Assembly: GCA_900544295.1 (NCBI GenBank)
Contig: UQUO01000033.1
Coordinates: 1-20,268, forward strand
Source: an uncultured Eubacteriales bacterium
GTDB taxonomy: Bacteria > Bacillota > Clostridia > Oscillospirales > Oscillospiraceae
DNA: 20,268 nt
Reading direction: 5' to 3'
The position numbers and the translations under genes were made by a program. Each line of letters opens with the position of its first letter. The first letter of the stretch is position 1. The notes under the pieces were generated by a model. It saw only the letters and a list, made by a program, of their open reading frames with translations. It did no database searches and had not been told where the DNA came from. Below, in pieces: positions 8,704 through 15,414 of this stretch.

Positions 8704-8958
8704 TTGAACCCAGAAATACTTGGAGTGAATATTGACGAACTGCTGTCCGCTCCCCCGGCCGGCAAATGGTGTCCTTTCAAAGAGCTTAATAAGAGCGACG
8801 TAAAGGATATGCTCACGCTGCTGTGCCGCTGCGTGTGTCTGGCTCTTGCCGCCGGCGGACTTATCATCTATCTGATGGGCAAAATCATCATTTCGGATCT
8901 GGGGATAATGCTGTGCATAGCCGTTATCCTGTTGAGCATAGACCGCCTCACCCGCTAG
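8704..8958 (+). CDS. Small two-helix membrane protein, unknown
   Basis: An 84-residue protein not recognised as any family. The first 35 residues are polar. Two hydrophobic segments follow (about 36-58 and 61-80), separated by a short GK turn, so it is probably a hairpin in the cytoplasmic membrane. The start is TTG, supported by AGGAGGT at 8691-8697 with a 6-nt spacer and by a consensus promoter upstream. A bidirectional terminator follows. It is the last host gene before the mobile region. Confidence 0.65.
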   Translation: MNPEILGVNIDELLSAPPAGKWCPFKELNKSDVKDMLTLLCRCVCLALAAGGLIIYLMGKIIISDLGIMLCIAVILLSIDRLTR

Positions 8959-8990
8959 GAAGAAGCCTCTGCCCGGCCCATTTAAGACGC

Positions 8991-9023
8991 AAAAAACGCT
9001 GCAAGCAAGGCTTGCAGCGTTTT
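8991..9023. terminator. Bidirectional terminator beside the tRNA 3' half
   Basis: A perfect 14-bp stem (AAAACGCTGCAAGC at 8993-9006 and its complement at 9010-9023) with loop AAG. On the plus strand it ends the small membrane gene. On the minus strand it starts 2 nt after the CCA of the stranded tRNA-Arg 3' half and is followed by T residues, so it is probably the original terminator of that host tRNA gene. Confidence 0.85.
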
Positions 9024-9025
9024 CA

Positions 9026-9070
9026 TGGCACCCCCGGCGCGACTCGAACGCACTACATTCCGCTTAGGAG
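9026..9070 (-). pseudogene. Stranded 3' half of host tRNA-Arg(CCU); attL
   Basis: On the minus strand this reads anticodon loop CTCCTAA, stem side GCGGA, variable loop ATGTA, T arm GTGCG-TTCGAGT-CGCGC (fully paired with one wobble), acceptor CGGGGGT, discriminator G and CCA. The 5' side needed to complete it (anticodon stem TCCGC) is not next to it but at 15734-15772. The base after the loop (9071 on) is mobile-element sequence. The last 7 bases, 9064-9070 (TTAGGAG), are the crossover core. Confidence 0.9.
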
Positions 9071-9206
9071 TACGGCGTGACCAGTGACGTACGGACCGGA
9101 TGTAACTTCCCACTATCTCTCTTTCAAAACATATCTCTGGGTACAAGGTTTTTGTGATGAAACTTGCACAAAAGGCTGCATCATGACGCGCTTTTTAAGG
9201 CGTCCT

Positions 9207-9224
9207 ATTAGCAAATTCTTAGCA
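9207..9224 (+). repeat. Integrase arm-type sites, left end of element A
   Basis: ATTAGCAAATTCTTAGCA holds two copies of TTAGCA spaced 11 nt apart. The identical 18 bases occur at 10532-10549, and single ATTAGCA copies lie at the right end of element B. The rest of 9071-9298 is non-coding end sequence; it shares TAACTTCCCA (offset 39 from the core) and TGCACAAAA with the element B left end. Confidence 0.6.
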
Positions 9225-9298
9225 AGAATCAGCTTGGATGCGGCGCTGTTTTTCTCACTTCAAGCATTGTTTCCCGAGCAGATCATGGAAGTTAAACA

Positions 9299-9496
9299 AT
9301 GGAAAATCATGAAAAGCGTCCGCTGCCGGAAGCACGCACTTACACCGTAGAAGATGTGGCTGCCATCCTCAACATTGGGCGCACATCGGCCTATACGCTG
9401 GTAAAGGAAGGTCACTTCAAGACCGTGCGTATTGGTACGGCAATTCGTATTTCCAAAAAGTCGTTTGACGAGTGGCTGGAGAAGTTGGAGTTGTAA
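9299..9496 (+). CDS. Excisionase-like DNA-binding protein A
   Basis: A 65-residue winged-helix protein of the excisionase/MerR-like DNA-binding family: TYTVEDVAAILNIGRTSAYTLV followed by the wing with VRIGTAIRISKKSFDEWL. It is closely related to two other proteins here (10634-10846 and 13777-13983). Its likely role is bending the element ends to favour excision. The start is ATG with a weak GGAAG site. It is 228 bp inside the left core of element A and has no integrase downstream; a terminator follows at once. Confidence 0.8.
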   Translation: MENHEKRPLPEARTYTVEDVAAILNIGRTSAYTLVKEGHFKTVRIGTAIRISKKSFDEWLEKLEL

Positions 9497-9515
9497 AGCA
9501 AATCGTTGAATATTC

Positions 9516-9553
9516 AAAGGGCCGCCGTAGCCTCAAGACTACGACGGCCTTTT
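9516..9553. terminator. Terminator between xis A and the toxin gene
   Basis: An 11-bp GC-rich stem with one mismatch (GGCCGCCGTAG / CTACGACGGCC), flanked by AAA and TTTT. It works in both directions for the convergent excisionase-like and toxin genes. Confidence 0.75.
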
Positions 9554-9561
9554 CGTATCGG

Positions 9562-9852
9562 TTACTTTCCAAACAAATCACTATGGGTCCCTGTACGGGT
9601 CAGGGTCAGTACCAAAACATCATCCTCAATCCGGTAGACCAAGAGCCAATCGGGCAGGATGTGACATTCTCGATGTCCGACCCAGTTGCCGGTAAGTGCG
9701 TGATCTTTATTCTTTTCTGGTAGAGATTTCCCCGCAGCCAAAAGCGCAACTGTCTGTTCCAGCAATTCGATTTTCAAACCACGCTTCATCGCCAGCTTGT
9801 AATCCTTCCGGAATTGCGTGGTGAACTTGACCACATATTTTGTCTGGCTCAT
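9562..9852 (-). CDS. yafQ: YafQ-family mRNA interferase toxin
   Basis: A 96-residue RelE/ParE-superfamily toxin. The YafQ catalytic set is complete: His51 (KDHAL), His64 and Asp68 (CHILPDW) and His90 (RTGTH), with the usual end LFGK. YafQ proteins cut mRNA on the ribosome. It overlaps the antitoxin gene by ATGA (9849-9852), so the two are translationally coupled in antitoxin-first order. All active-site residues are present, so it is probably functional. Confidence 0.92.
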   Translation of the reverse strand: MSQTKYVVKFTTQFRKDYKLAMKRGLKIELLEQTVALLAAGKSLPEKNKDHALTGNWVGHRECHILPDWLLVYRIEDDVLVLTLTRTGTHSDLFGK

Positions 9853-10127
9853 TTCTTCAAATCCGCAAACAACTCATCCATATCGGTGTACCCCTTTACA
9901 GACGGATCCTTTGCAATCCTTTCCGCCTCCAGCATGGCAGCAATCGTTTCCTTGTTGGGCTGATTCAAATTGATCTCAAAAGGAATCCCGCCCTCCCGAA
10001 GAGACTGCCGGACAAAGATGTTGAATGCGGTGGACAGGTTCATGCCGAGTTCAGCAAACAGTGCGTCGGCCTGTGCTTTCAGTTCAGAATCCATACGAAT
10101 GCTAATATTGGTAGTAGAACCGGCCAT
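9849..10127 (-). CDS. dinJ: DinJ/RelB-family antitoxin
   Basis: A 92-residue antitoxin. A ribbon-helix-helix DNA-binding segment at about residues 6-50 (ISIRMDSELKAQADALFAEL, then STAFNIFVRQSL) is followed by a toxin-wrapping tail. It neutralises the YafQ-type toxin downstream and probably represses its own promoter. An AAGGAG site lies upstream of the ATG. The toxin-antitoxin pair is the only cargo of element A. Confidence 0.92.
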   Translation of the reverse strand: MAGSTTNISIRMDSELKAQADALFAELGMNLSTAFNIFVRQSLREGGIPFEINLNQPNKETIAAMLEAERIAKDPSVKGYTDMDELFADLKK

Positions 10128-10156
10128 AGAATCATCTCCTTCTTACTGGCACTTAT

Positions 10157-10185
10157 ATTATATGTCGATTGCACGAAGAAAACAA
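10157..10185 (-). promoter_or_regulatory. Toxin-antitoxin promoter
   Basis: On the minus strand TTGTTT (10180-10185) and TATAAT (10157-10162) with a 17-bp spacer. Direct repeats of TGCACGAA at 10170-10177 and 10191-10198, 21 bp apart, straddle the -35 and may be the antitoxin operator. Confidence 0.6.
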
Positions 10186-10384
10186 TACAATGCACGAAAA
10201 TTTACAAATAATTCATGGCGCTGGAAATCGGGAGATTGATTCCCGTTTCGTGTAGTACAACCTGCTTGTCAGGTGTTTTCACCTTTTATGCATAATTACC
10301 TCGATTTTGCTGAATCAGATAGCATCGCCCATAATGAAATGACACGATGTGGCTCATATAGAAAAGACGCGAAATACAGCTTGG

Positions 10385-10400
10385 GCTTAGGAGTATGGCG
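10385..10400. other. Internal attachment-type core between elements A and B
   Basis: GCTTAGGAGTATGGCG repeats the left junction (GCTTAGGAGTACGGCG at 9062-9077) with one change. The core TTAGGAG is 10387-10393. To its right lie the same landmarks as beside the first core: TAACTTCCCA at offset 40, TGCACAAAA, the paired TTAGCA sites at offset 145 and an excisionase-like gene at about 247. No tRNA sequence is kept here. The stretch 10186-10384 shows no gene. Confidence 0.75.
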
Positions 10401-10531
10401 TTTCTTTTGGTACGATATATCCATCATAACTTCCCATTATTTTTGATTCATTATGACATTGTGTGGTTACTGGTCAATCTGCACAAAAATCCGTAAAATG
10501 CCGCCTCGTTACGGCCTGTTCAGAATGTCAA

Positions 10532-10549
10532 ATTAGCAAATTCTTAGCA
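10532..10549 (+). repeat. Integrase arm-type sites, left end of element B
   Basis: The 18 bases are identical to 9207-9224, with two TTAGCA units. They sit at nearly the same distance from the local core (145 against 143 bases). Confidence 0.6.
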
Positions 10550-10633
10550 CGGATGATGGCAGGAAGCCCCTTCTCCACAAGGAAAATCAGATAGGCATAG
10601 TCAAAATGCCTACGAAAAATGGGAGGCAAAATT

Positions 10634-10846
10634 ATGAGTACATCGCAGGAAAAGAAGCTGCCGAGCAACAGAACCTACACCGTGGATGATATTGCCGCAA
10701 TCCTTGGCATTGCAAAATCCACTGCATACCGCTTGGTGAATTCTGGAGAGTTCAAAACAATTCGCATCGGCTATGCGATCCGCATTTCCCGGAAGTCGTT
10801 TGAGGACTGGCTGGCTATGGAGGAGCCGGAGGAAGAATTTAAATAA
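10634..10846 (+). CDS. Excisionase-like DNA-binding protein B
   Basis: A 70-residue relative of proteins A and C: TYTVDDIAAILGIAKSTAYR, then IRIGYAIRISRKSFEDWL, then an acidic tail. The ATG at 10634 has GGGAGG at 10621-10626 seven bases upstream; the earlier in-frame ATG at 10619 overlaps that site and is rejected. It sits at the left end of element B pointing inward and is followed by a perfect terminator, so it is expressed apart from the integrase, which is over 3 kb away. Confidence 0.8.
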   Translation: MSTSQEKKLPSNRTYTVDDIAAILGIAKSTAYRLVNSGEFKTIRIGYAIRISRKSFEDWLAMEEPEEEFK

Positions 10847-10854
10847 CTGCTAGG

Positions 10855-10886
10855 AGCGCCATAGGTTATGAAACCTATGGCGCTTT
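10855..10886. terminator. Terminator between xis B and the PIN gene
   Basis: A perfect 13-bp stem, AGCGCCATAGGTT with its complement, loop ATGA (10868-10871), then TT. It separates the convergent excisionase-like and PIN-domain genes. Confidence 0.75.
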
Positions 10887-10942
10887 AGATTGCCACTAGC
10901 CATAAAAGATATGCGCCATAATATTGCGTACTTCGGTGTACT

Positions 10943-12100
10943 TCAATGTCTGTGGTATTCTTCCAATGCATCCATTTGATCTGCTTTTGCATCTTCCTCC
11001 GGATCCTGAATATGGCGTTCCACTCTTGAATCCTGATCTAGTTTAATATCACACTTAACCGATTCTACAGAAAAACTATAATCAGGATTCTCTTCTTCAA
11101 AACACAGCTTTAATTCGCAATAAAAATCTGCTTCGTGCTCTTCGTATACGTCATAATGTGGCACAAAAACATATTCTTTATCTTCTGAATCCCAAATACC
11201 ACTATTCAAATCATCGTAACTGCCATATACCGAAAAATGCGCAGAGCAGCGGACTGTTACAATTGCATTGCCTTCAGATATTTCGTCGACGGAGTCTAAT
11301 TTTACTTTGAGATTTGAAATTTCCAAAACATCTGTCTCATCGTAATCAAATCCCTCAACTGTGCCCTTCCTATCGCAATCGGTCCCATCAACTTCAATAT
11401 CGGATGCCTCCAGCTCCCTCAAAACAATCGAATGTATTTGTTCTGCATTAGAAGAAAAGTACTTTTCAATTTCTTCGTAAGCGTGGTCATTTTTGTTGAT
11501 TAAATCATAGAGGTCCTGCAGTCGTGACAGGCATTTAAATTGGGAGCTACAGTCAAGTGCCTGTTTAAATCCTTCATCATCACTAATAACCCACAGCACC
11601 TTTCCTTCTGGAAATTCCTTTTTTAGTTTTGCAATCATAATAGCGTCTGGAAATTCGTGCTTTTTCTTTTCGCGATTCTCGAACGGAGCAACACCTGAAA
11701 AATAATCATTTAGTATGGCGTCACAAGGTATACCTTGATTATCTAAAATGATAGCGTTGCAATCCAATAAGTATTCTTCAAACTTTGTTTTTAACTCGCC
11801 TTTAACGCATTCTCTTGTCGGCAGGTCAAAACATAAACGGAGAGATGTTTTTGCAAGAGATTTCTCAGCAATGCACTTTTTGGCATCCTTCAAAGCTTTT
11901 TCAAAATAATGAACAGCACTTTCTGCATCTTCGCAAATATGTGCCTCAACTTCTCTTTTAACTATATTGCTAAGGAAAAGCTTGATTTTACCTGCCTTTA
12001 TATGCCGAAGTAAAATTCCCAATTGGCTATCTTCACTTATATTGTACTTGCAAGCTACAAAGATATTAGTGTCGAGAAAAACAGATATAGGATAATCCAT
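10943..12100 (-). CDS. PIN-domain protein (DUF4935-like), predicted RNase
   Basis: A 385-residue two-part protein. Residues 1 to about 200 look like a PIN nuclease domain with the acidic set in order: Asp10 (FLDTNIF), Glu50/Glu52 (KREVEAH), Asp152 (FPDAIMIA) and Asp174/Asp175 (ISDDEGF). PIN domains use these to hold metal and cut RNA. Residues about 230-370 look beta-rich and acidic and match no domain I can name. The start has GAGGTG 7 nt upstream. The gene is strikingly A+T-rich compared with the host, and no antitoxin gene abuts it. A solo RNase in phage defence or stress is possible; the PIN call is firm, the role is not. Confidence 0.75.
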   Translation of the reverse strand: MDYPISVFLDTNIFVACKYNISEDSQLGILLRHIKAGKIKLFLSNIVKREVEAHICEDAESAVHYFEKALKDAKKCIAEKSLAKTSLRLCFDLPTRECVKGELKTKFEEYLLDCNAIILDNQGIPCDAILNDYFSGVAPFENREKKKHEFPDAIMIAKLKKEFPEGKVLWVISDDEGFKQALDCSSQFKCLSRLQDLYDLINKNDHAYEEIEKYFSSNAEQIHSIVLRELEASDIEVDGTDCDRKGTVEGFDYDETDVLEISNLKVKLDSVDEISEGNAIVTVRCSAHFSVYGSYDDLNSGIWDSEDKEYVFVPHYDVYEEHEADFYCELKLCFEEENPDYSFSVESVKCDIKLDQDSRVERHIQDPEEDAKADQMDALEEYHRH

Positions 12101-12474
12101 GTTGATGCACCTCTTTTATGAACATTTGGAAAAACGATTATGTGTGTTTGCTCCCTTTTAATATTACTACAAAACTATTCTACCATATATTTGATTCCGG
12201 CATCAATGTTGTTTCCAGTAAACAATATGATCCTTTACCCATAGAGCCGGGGGCACTTTTCTACCAAAATGATTTTCTTATCCACCGCTGTAAGGAACAT
12301 ACTGATTCAAGTCGAAACCGCTTTAAAAGAAGCCGAAAATCCTATGATTTTCTTCCACAATCAGCCGAAAGACCACCGCCCATAGGTTTTCCTCTTTGGG
12401 GCATTCGGACGGCATAGAGGCCGCTTTTTCCTAAAAACGAACACTTTTCCAGACCGCCGAAAGGAGGTGATACA
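12101..12474. other. Intergenic region without a supported gene
   Basis: 374 bases between the PIN gene and the HTH gene. It must hold promoters for both, but none is clear. A small hairpin (GAAAATC-4-GATTTTC, 12335-12352) is present. A 99-codon open frame at 12118-12417 lacks a ribosome binding site and any recognisable domain. Composition shifts from A+T-rich to G+C-rich near 12360, which may mark an old recombination joint. Confidence 0.5.
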
Positions 12475-12993
12475 ATGGCGGTATTTCGTATTGAGAAAAC
12501 CCGTGACTACACCGTGATGTCCAACCACCACTTGCGGAACGCGGGGCTGTCGCTGAAATCCAAAGGACTGCTCTCCATGATGCTGTCTTTGCCGGAGGAC
12601 TGGAACTACACCACCAGAGGCCTGGCCAAAATCTGCAAGGAGGGCACGGACAGCATCGGTTCCGCCCTGAAGGATCTGGAACGTGCCGGGTACATAGTCC
12701 GCAATCGGCTGCGTGACAGCAAAGGCAAGATCGTGGATGTGGAGTATGTCATCTACGAGACACCCCATCCCCCGGACACGGGCCAGCCGTGTGAGGACGA
12801 GCCGGATACGGCTTGTCCAGATACGGAAAACCCGGATATGGATAACCCAACCCGTAACGGCAAACGGCTGACGCTGGAAGATGAATGTCTGCAAAGTTGC
12901 AGCCTACCGTCCATCGCCTACGGCTTCAAACGGTGTTCCCTGAAACACAAGATCGGGCCGCAGGAAAAGTTCTGCAACCATTGTCGGCGCTGA
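12475..12993 (+). CDS. Replication-type winged-helix protein, C-terminus replaced
   Basis: A 172-residue protein. Residues 1-100 form the HTH module common in replication proteins of clostridial mobile elements: opening MAVFRIEKTRDYTVMSNHHL, then KSKGLLSMMLSLPEDW and GSALKDLERAGYIVR. A Pro/Asp-rich linker follows (100-128). The last 45 residues do not resemble the usual C-terminal domain and contain five cysteines, ending FCNHC, so the protein looks like a fusion left by a deletion. The start is strongly supported by AAGGAGGTGA at 12461-12470. It may still bind DNA, but a full initiator role is doubtful. Confidence 0.65.
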   Translation: MAVFRIEKTRDYTVMSNHHLRNAGLSLKSKGLLSMMLSLPEDWNYTTRGLAKICKEGTDSIGSALKDLERAGYIVRNRLRDSKGKIVDVEYVIYETPHPPDTGQPCEDEPDTACPDTENPDMDNPTRNGKRLTLEDECLQSCSLPSIAYGFKRCSLKHKIGPQEKFCNHCRR

Positions 12994-13015
12994 TGCCGAA
13001 AGGAGGCTGAGGAAG

Positions 13016-13249
13016 ATGACAGAGCCCATCCACAAGGGAAAGGACCTGCCGCCCGTTTGGGTGATTCATGCGGCCTCCGGCGGTGACAGCGAGGCCATGG
13101 AGCAAGTGCTGCGGTACTACGACGACTATATGAGCCGCCTGTGTACCCGTACCCTCTATGACAAGGACGGAACCCCTCATGTGTGCGTGGATACCCACAT
13201 GAAACGCTGTCTGGAAATCCGACTGATTCGCGCCGTGATGCGCACCTGA
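13016..13249 (+). CDS. Tn916 ORF8-like helix-turn-helix protein
   Basis: A 77-residue protein resembling the small HTH family found beside xis-int in Tn916-type conjugative transposons: VIHAASGGDSEAMEQVLRYY, then TRTLYDKDGTPHVCVDTHMKRCLEIRLI. AAAGGAGG (12999-13006) precedes the ATG, 22 nt after the previous stop. Family members are linked to control of transfer genes; here those genes are missing, so it is probably a relic or has a local role. Confidence 0.65.
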   Translation: MTEPIHKGKDLPPVWVIHAASGGDSEAMEQVLRYYDDYMSRLCTRTLYDKDGTPHVCVDTHMKRCLEIRLIRAVMRT

Positions 13250-13350
13250 TCCTTTCAGCCCTGGCAGAAGGCAAGCGACTTACCCTTTCCACCTTTGTCG
13301 ATGCCGGGGACTGGCCCCACCTTGACAAAGAAAGCCTTCGGGCAGCATAA
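13183..13350 (+). pseudogene. Decayed coding remnant overlapping and following the ORF8-like gene
   Basis: In a frame different from ORF8, an open stretch ending at TAA 13348-13350 reads like protein (ALAEGKRLTLSTFVDAGDW, then PHLDKESLRAA), yet has no start site. I do not recognise the family. It may be the frameshifted end of a longer gene. The following 13351-13650 has no convincing gene; it is probably what a deletion left between the element's middle and its xis-int end. Confidence 0.3.
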
Positions 13351-13650
13351 GGCAGACGGATACGATCTGTCTGTGTGGAGCCGGTCGGCCGGTGCGCCAT
13401 GACCCTGTTGCAAGTCCGCAGGACGGGACCCCTACCAAACAGGCGAGCGACAAAACCAGGCCGCGAAACAGGTGTGGCAGCCTGTGGGCGAGAATGCACA
13501 GACAGGATAATGAGACTCCCGCGTTGAACGCCCTCAAAGCATTGCGCGGCGCACCCATCAGTATGGGCCGGGGTGAGATTCCCGTGGAGCTGCGGCCAGC
13601 AGCCATCCGTTTTTGCCTCTTTTATTTTCAGATAAATCTTCTGCTTTTCT

Positions 13651-13713
13651 GTTTACGGATAGTTCGTAAACTTTCCATTAGCAGCAGACAAACCCGAAAC
13701 GGCGCGGTACAAT
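13651..13713 (+). promoter_or_regulatory. xis C-int promoter region with operator-like palindrome
   Basis: Inverted repeat GTTTACG-7-CGTAAAC (13651-13671), one ATTAGCA arm-type heptamer (13677-13683), and a promoter with CAGACA (13685-13690) and TACAAT (13708-13713) at 17-bp spacing. The layout suggests that integrase or an excisionase-like protein could bind next to the promoter and feed back on expression. Confidence 0.45.
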
Positions 13714-13726
13714 GAGGGTGGAAGTT

Positions 13727-13759
13727 ATGAATGAACACCCTTTTGCGTGCCGTTTCTGA
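13727..13759 (+). CDS. Possible leader peptide upstream of xis C
   Basis: ATG to TGA encodes ten residues, MNEHPFACRF. It lies between the predicted promoter and the xis C ribosome binding site, after a GAGGGTGG stretch. It could be a leader whose translation tunes xis-int expression. This is weak: short frames of this size arise by chance. Confidence 0.25.
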   Translation: MNEHPFACRF

Positions 13760-13776
13760 CTGGAAAGGAGGCTGCT

Positions 13777-13983
13777 GTGTCAGAGATTCAGAACGGTACG
13801 GAGAAAAGGCCTTTGGAGTGCCGCACCTATACGGTCAATGACATTGCCGTGATCTTAGGTGTCAGCCAGGCACGGGCATATAGCCTTGTGCGGGAGGACC
13901 TTTTCAAAAGCGTACGAATTGGCAACGCCATACGGATTTCCAAGCGGTCGTTCGACCACTGGCTGGAGTCACTTGACCTGTGA
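13777..13983 (+). CDS. xis: Excisionase-like DNA-binding protein C
   Basis: A 68-residue protein with the same layout as A and B: TYTVNDIAVILGVSQARAYSLV, then VRIGNAIRISKRSFDHWL. The start is GTG at 13777 with AAAGGAGG (13764-13771) 5 nt upstream; the upstream GTG 13747 has no site. It precedes int by 21 nt, the usual xis-int pairing, so this copy is the best candidate for the true excisionase of the integrase. Confidence 0.82.
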   Translation: MSEIQNGTEKRPLECRTYTVNDIAVILGVSQARAYSLVREDLFKSVRIGNAIRISKRSFDHWLESLDL

Positions 13984-14004
13984 CACAAGAAAGGAAGGTT
14001 CGTT

Positions 14005-15414
14005 ATGGCATCCATCATCAAAAGAAAGAAAAACTATTCCATCGTCTACACCTATGTGGACGAGAACGGCGAGACCAAGCAGAAGTGGGAGACGCGCTCC
14101 AGCTATCAGGACGCATTGAAGCGCAAGGCGGAGGTGGAAAATCAGAAAACCACCCGGTCTTTTCTCCCGCCCAGCAATCAAAGTATCTCGGAGTTTCTGC
14201 TGGACTTCGTCTCCCTCTACGGCGAAAAGCGGTGGGGCGTTTCCATGTATGACAGCCAAAACTCCCTGATCGCCAACTACATCAACCCCATCATCGGGGA
14301 CATGAAAGTGCAGGACATCACGCCCCGTGTGGTGGACAAGTACATCCAGACCTTGCAGAAAACCCCTGCGGTGAACACCAAGAACCACCATGCCAAAACA
14401 GAGTTCGTGACCAACGCCACTATTGACAAGATCATCAAGCTCCTCCGCTGCGCCTTCAAGCAGGCAGTCCGGTGGGAGCTGGTCCCCAAGAACCCCTTCG
14501 ATAATGTGATCCTGCCCAAAGTGGAACATAAAAAGCGGGACATCTGGACTGCCGATATGATCCGCACCGCCCTGGATCAGTGTACGGACGGGAAACTCTA
14601 TGTGGCAATGAATCTGGCCTTTGCCTGTTCCATGCGCATGGGTGAGATCATGGGGCTGACCTGGAGCAATGTCCATATCTCCGACGAGGACATCGCCGCT
14701 GACAATGCCTATGTCTACATCGACAAGGAGCTGACGCGGGCCTCCAAGCGGGCCATTGAAATGCTGGGGCATAGGGATGTCTACTATGTGTTCCCGCCCC
14801 TGTTCGCCAACACCAGCACCCGGATCATCCTGAAGAAGCCAAAGACCGATTCCAGCATCCGCAAGGTGTGGCTGCCCAAGACTCTGGCCTACATTCTGCT
14901 GGAATGGAAGAAGTCCCAGGACGAACTGAAAGAGATGCTCCGGGACGAGTATCAGGACTACGACCTGGTGGTGGCGCTGCCCAACGGGCGCCCCTGTGAG
15001 GATCGGGTGCTTCTGAAGGAGTTTGAGAAGCTGCGGGAGAAGGCGGGGCTGCCCAAAGTGGTCTTTCATTCCCTCCGTCATTCCAGCACCACCTACAAGC
15101 TGAAACTCAACCACGGTGACCTGAAGGCCACCCAGGGTGATACGGGCCACGCCCAGATCGACATGATCACCAGCGTGTATGCCCACATTCTGGACGAGGA
15201 CCGAAAGGTAAACGCCCAGAAGTTCGAGGACGCCTTCTACGCCAGCGCCAATCCCGACCTGCGGACGGTGCGCCCTCCGGCAAAGACCAGGGGGCCGAAG
15301 GAGCCGGAGCGCGTGTCGCTGGACTTGGAGGCCCTGGTGGAACAGCTCCGCAAGTCGCCGGAACTGGCCAACACACTGGCCGCATTGCTGGCGTCGGCCC
15401 CATCCGAAAAATAG
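14005..15414 (+). CDS. int: Tyrosine-family site-specific integrase
   Basis: A 469-residue recombinase that inserts and excises the element. Order: N-terminal arm-binding-type domain (1-50), core-binding domain (about 58-165), catalytic domain (about 175-395). Catalytic residues seen: Arg211 (CSMRMGE), a Lys near 280 (KKPKTD), His355-x-x-Arg358 (HSLRH), His382 (TGHAQ) and nucleophile Tyr392 (SVYAH), so it looks active. A tail of about 77 residues follows the Tyr, longer than in Tn916 Int. AGGAAGG lies ahead of the ATG. It reads toward the right junction. Confidence 0.95.
   Translation: MASIIKRKKNYSIVYTYVDENGETKQKWETRSSYQDALKRKAEVENQKTTRSFLPPSNQSISEFLLDFVSLYGEKRWGVSMYDSQNSLIANYINPIIGDMKVQDITPRVVDKYIQTLQKTPAVNTKNHHAKTEFVTNATIDKIIKLLRCAFKQAVRWELVPKNPFDNVILPKVEHKKRDIWTADMIRTALDQCTDGKLYVAMNLAFACSMRMGEIMGLTWSNVHISDEDIAADNAYVYIDKELTRASKRAIEMLGHRDVYYVFPPLFANTSTRIILKKPKTDSSIRKVWLPKTLAYILLEWKKSQDELKEMLRDEYQDYDLVVALPNGRPCEDRVLLKEFEKLREKAGLPKVVFHSLRHSSTTYKLKLNHGDLKATQGDTGHAQIDMITSVYAHILDEDRKVNAQKFEDAFYASANPDLRTVRPPAKTRGPKEPERVSLDLEALVEQLRKSPELANTLAALLASAPSEK

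Larger units (their letters stand above)
9064..10393. mobile_element. Element A: integrase-less integrated element
   Basis: Bounded by TTAGGAG cores at 9064-9070 and 10387-10393. It holds a left end with arm sites, an excisionase-like gene and a DinJ/YafQ toxin-antitoxin pair. It also holds a right-end segment sharing AATGAAATGACA (10333-10344) with the right end of element B (15543-15554). No integrase gene or remnant is seen. It fits a cis-mobilisable or satellite element that depends on a related integrase. Confidence 0.65.

Noticed and set aside
12118..12417. 99-codon plus-strand open frame after the PIN gene
   Set aside because: No ribosome site or known motif, and it crosses a composition change; treated as non-coding.
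13392..13715. 107-codon plus-strand open frame in the debris upstream of xis C
   Set aside because: No start signal, and it runs through the operator palindrome and promoter of xis-int.
13969..15186. 405-codon minus-strand open frame opposite int
   Set aside because: Antisense shadow of a clearly coding integrase; no recognisable domain or start signal.
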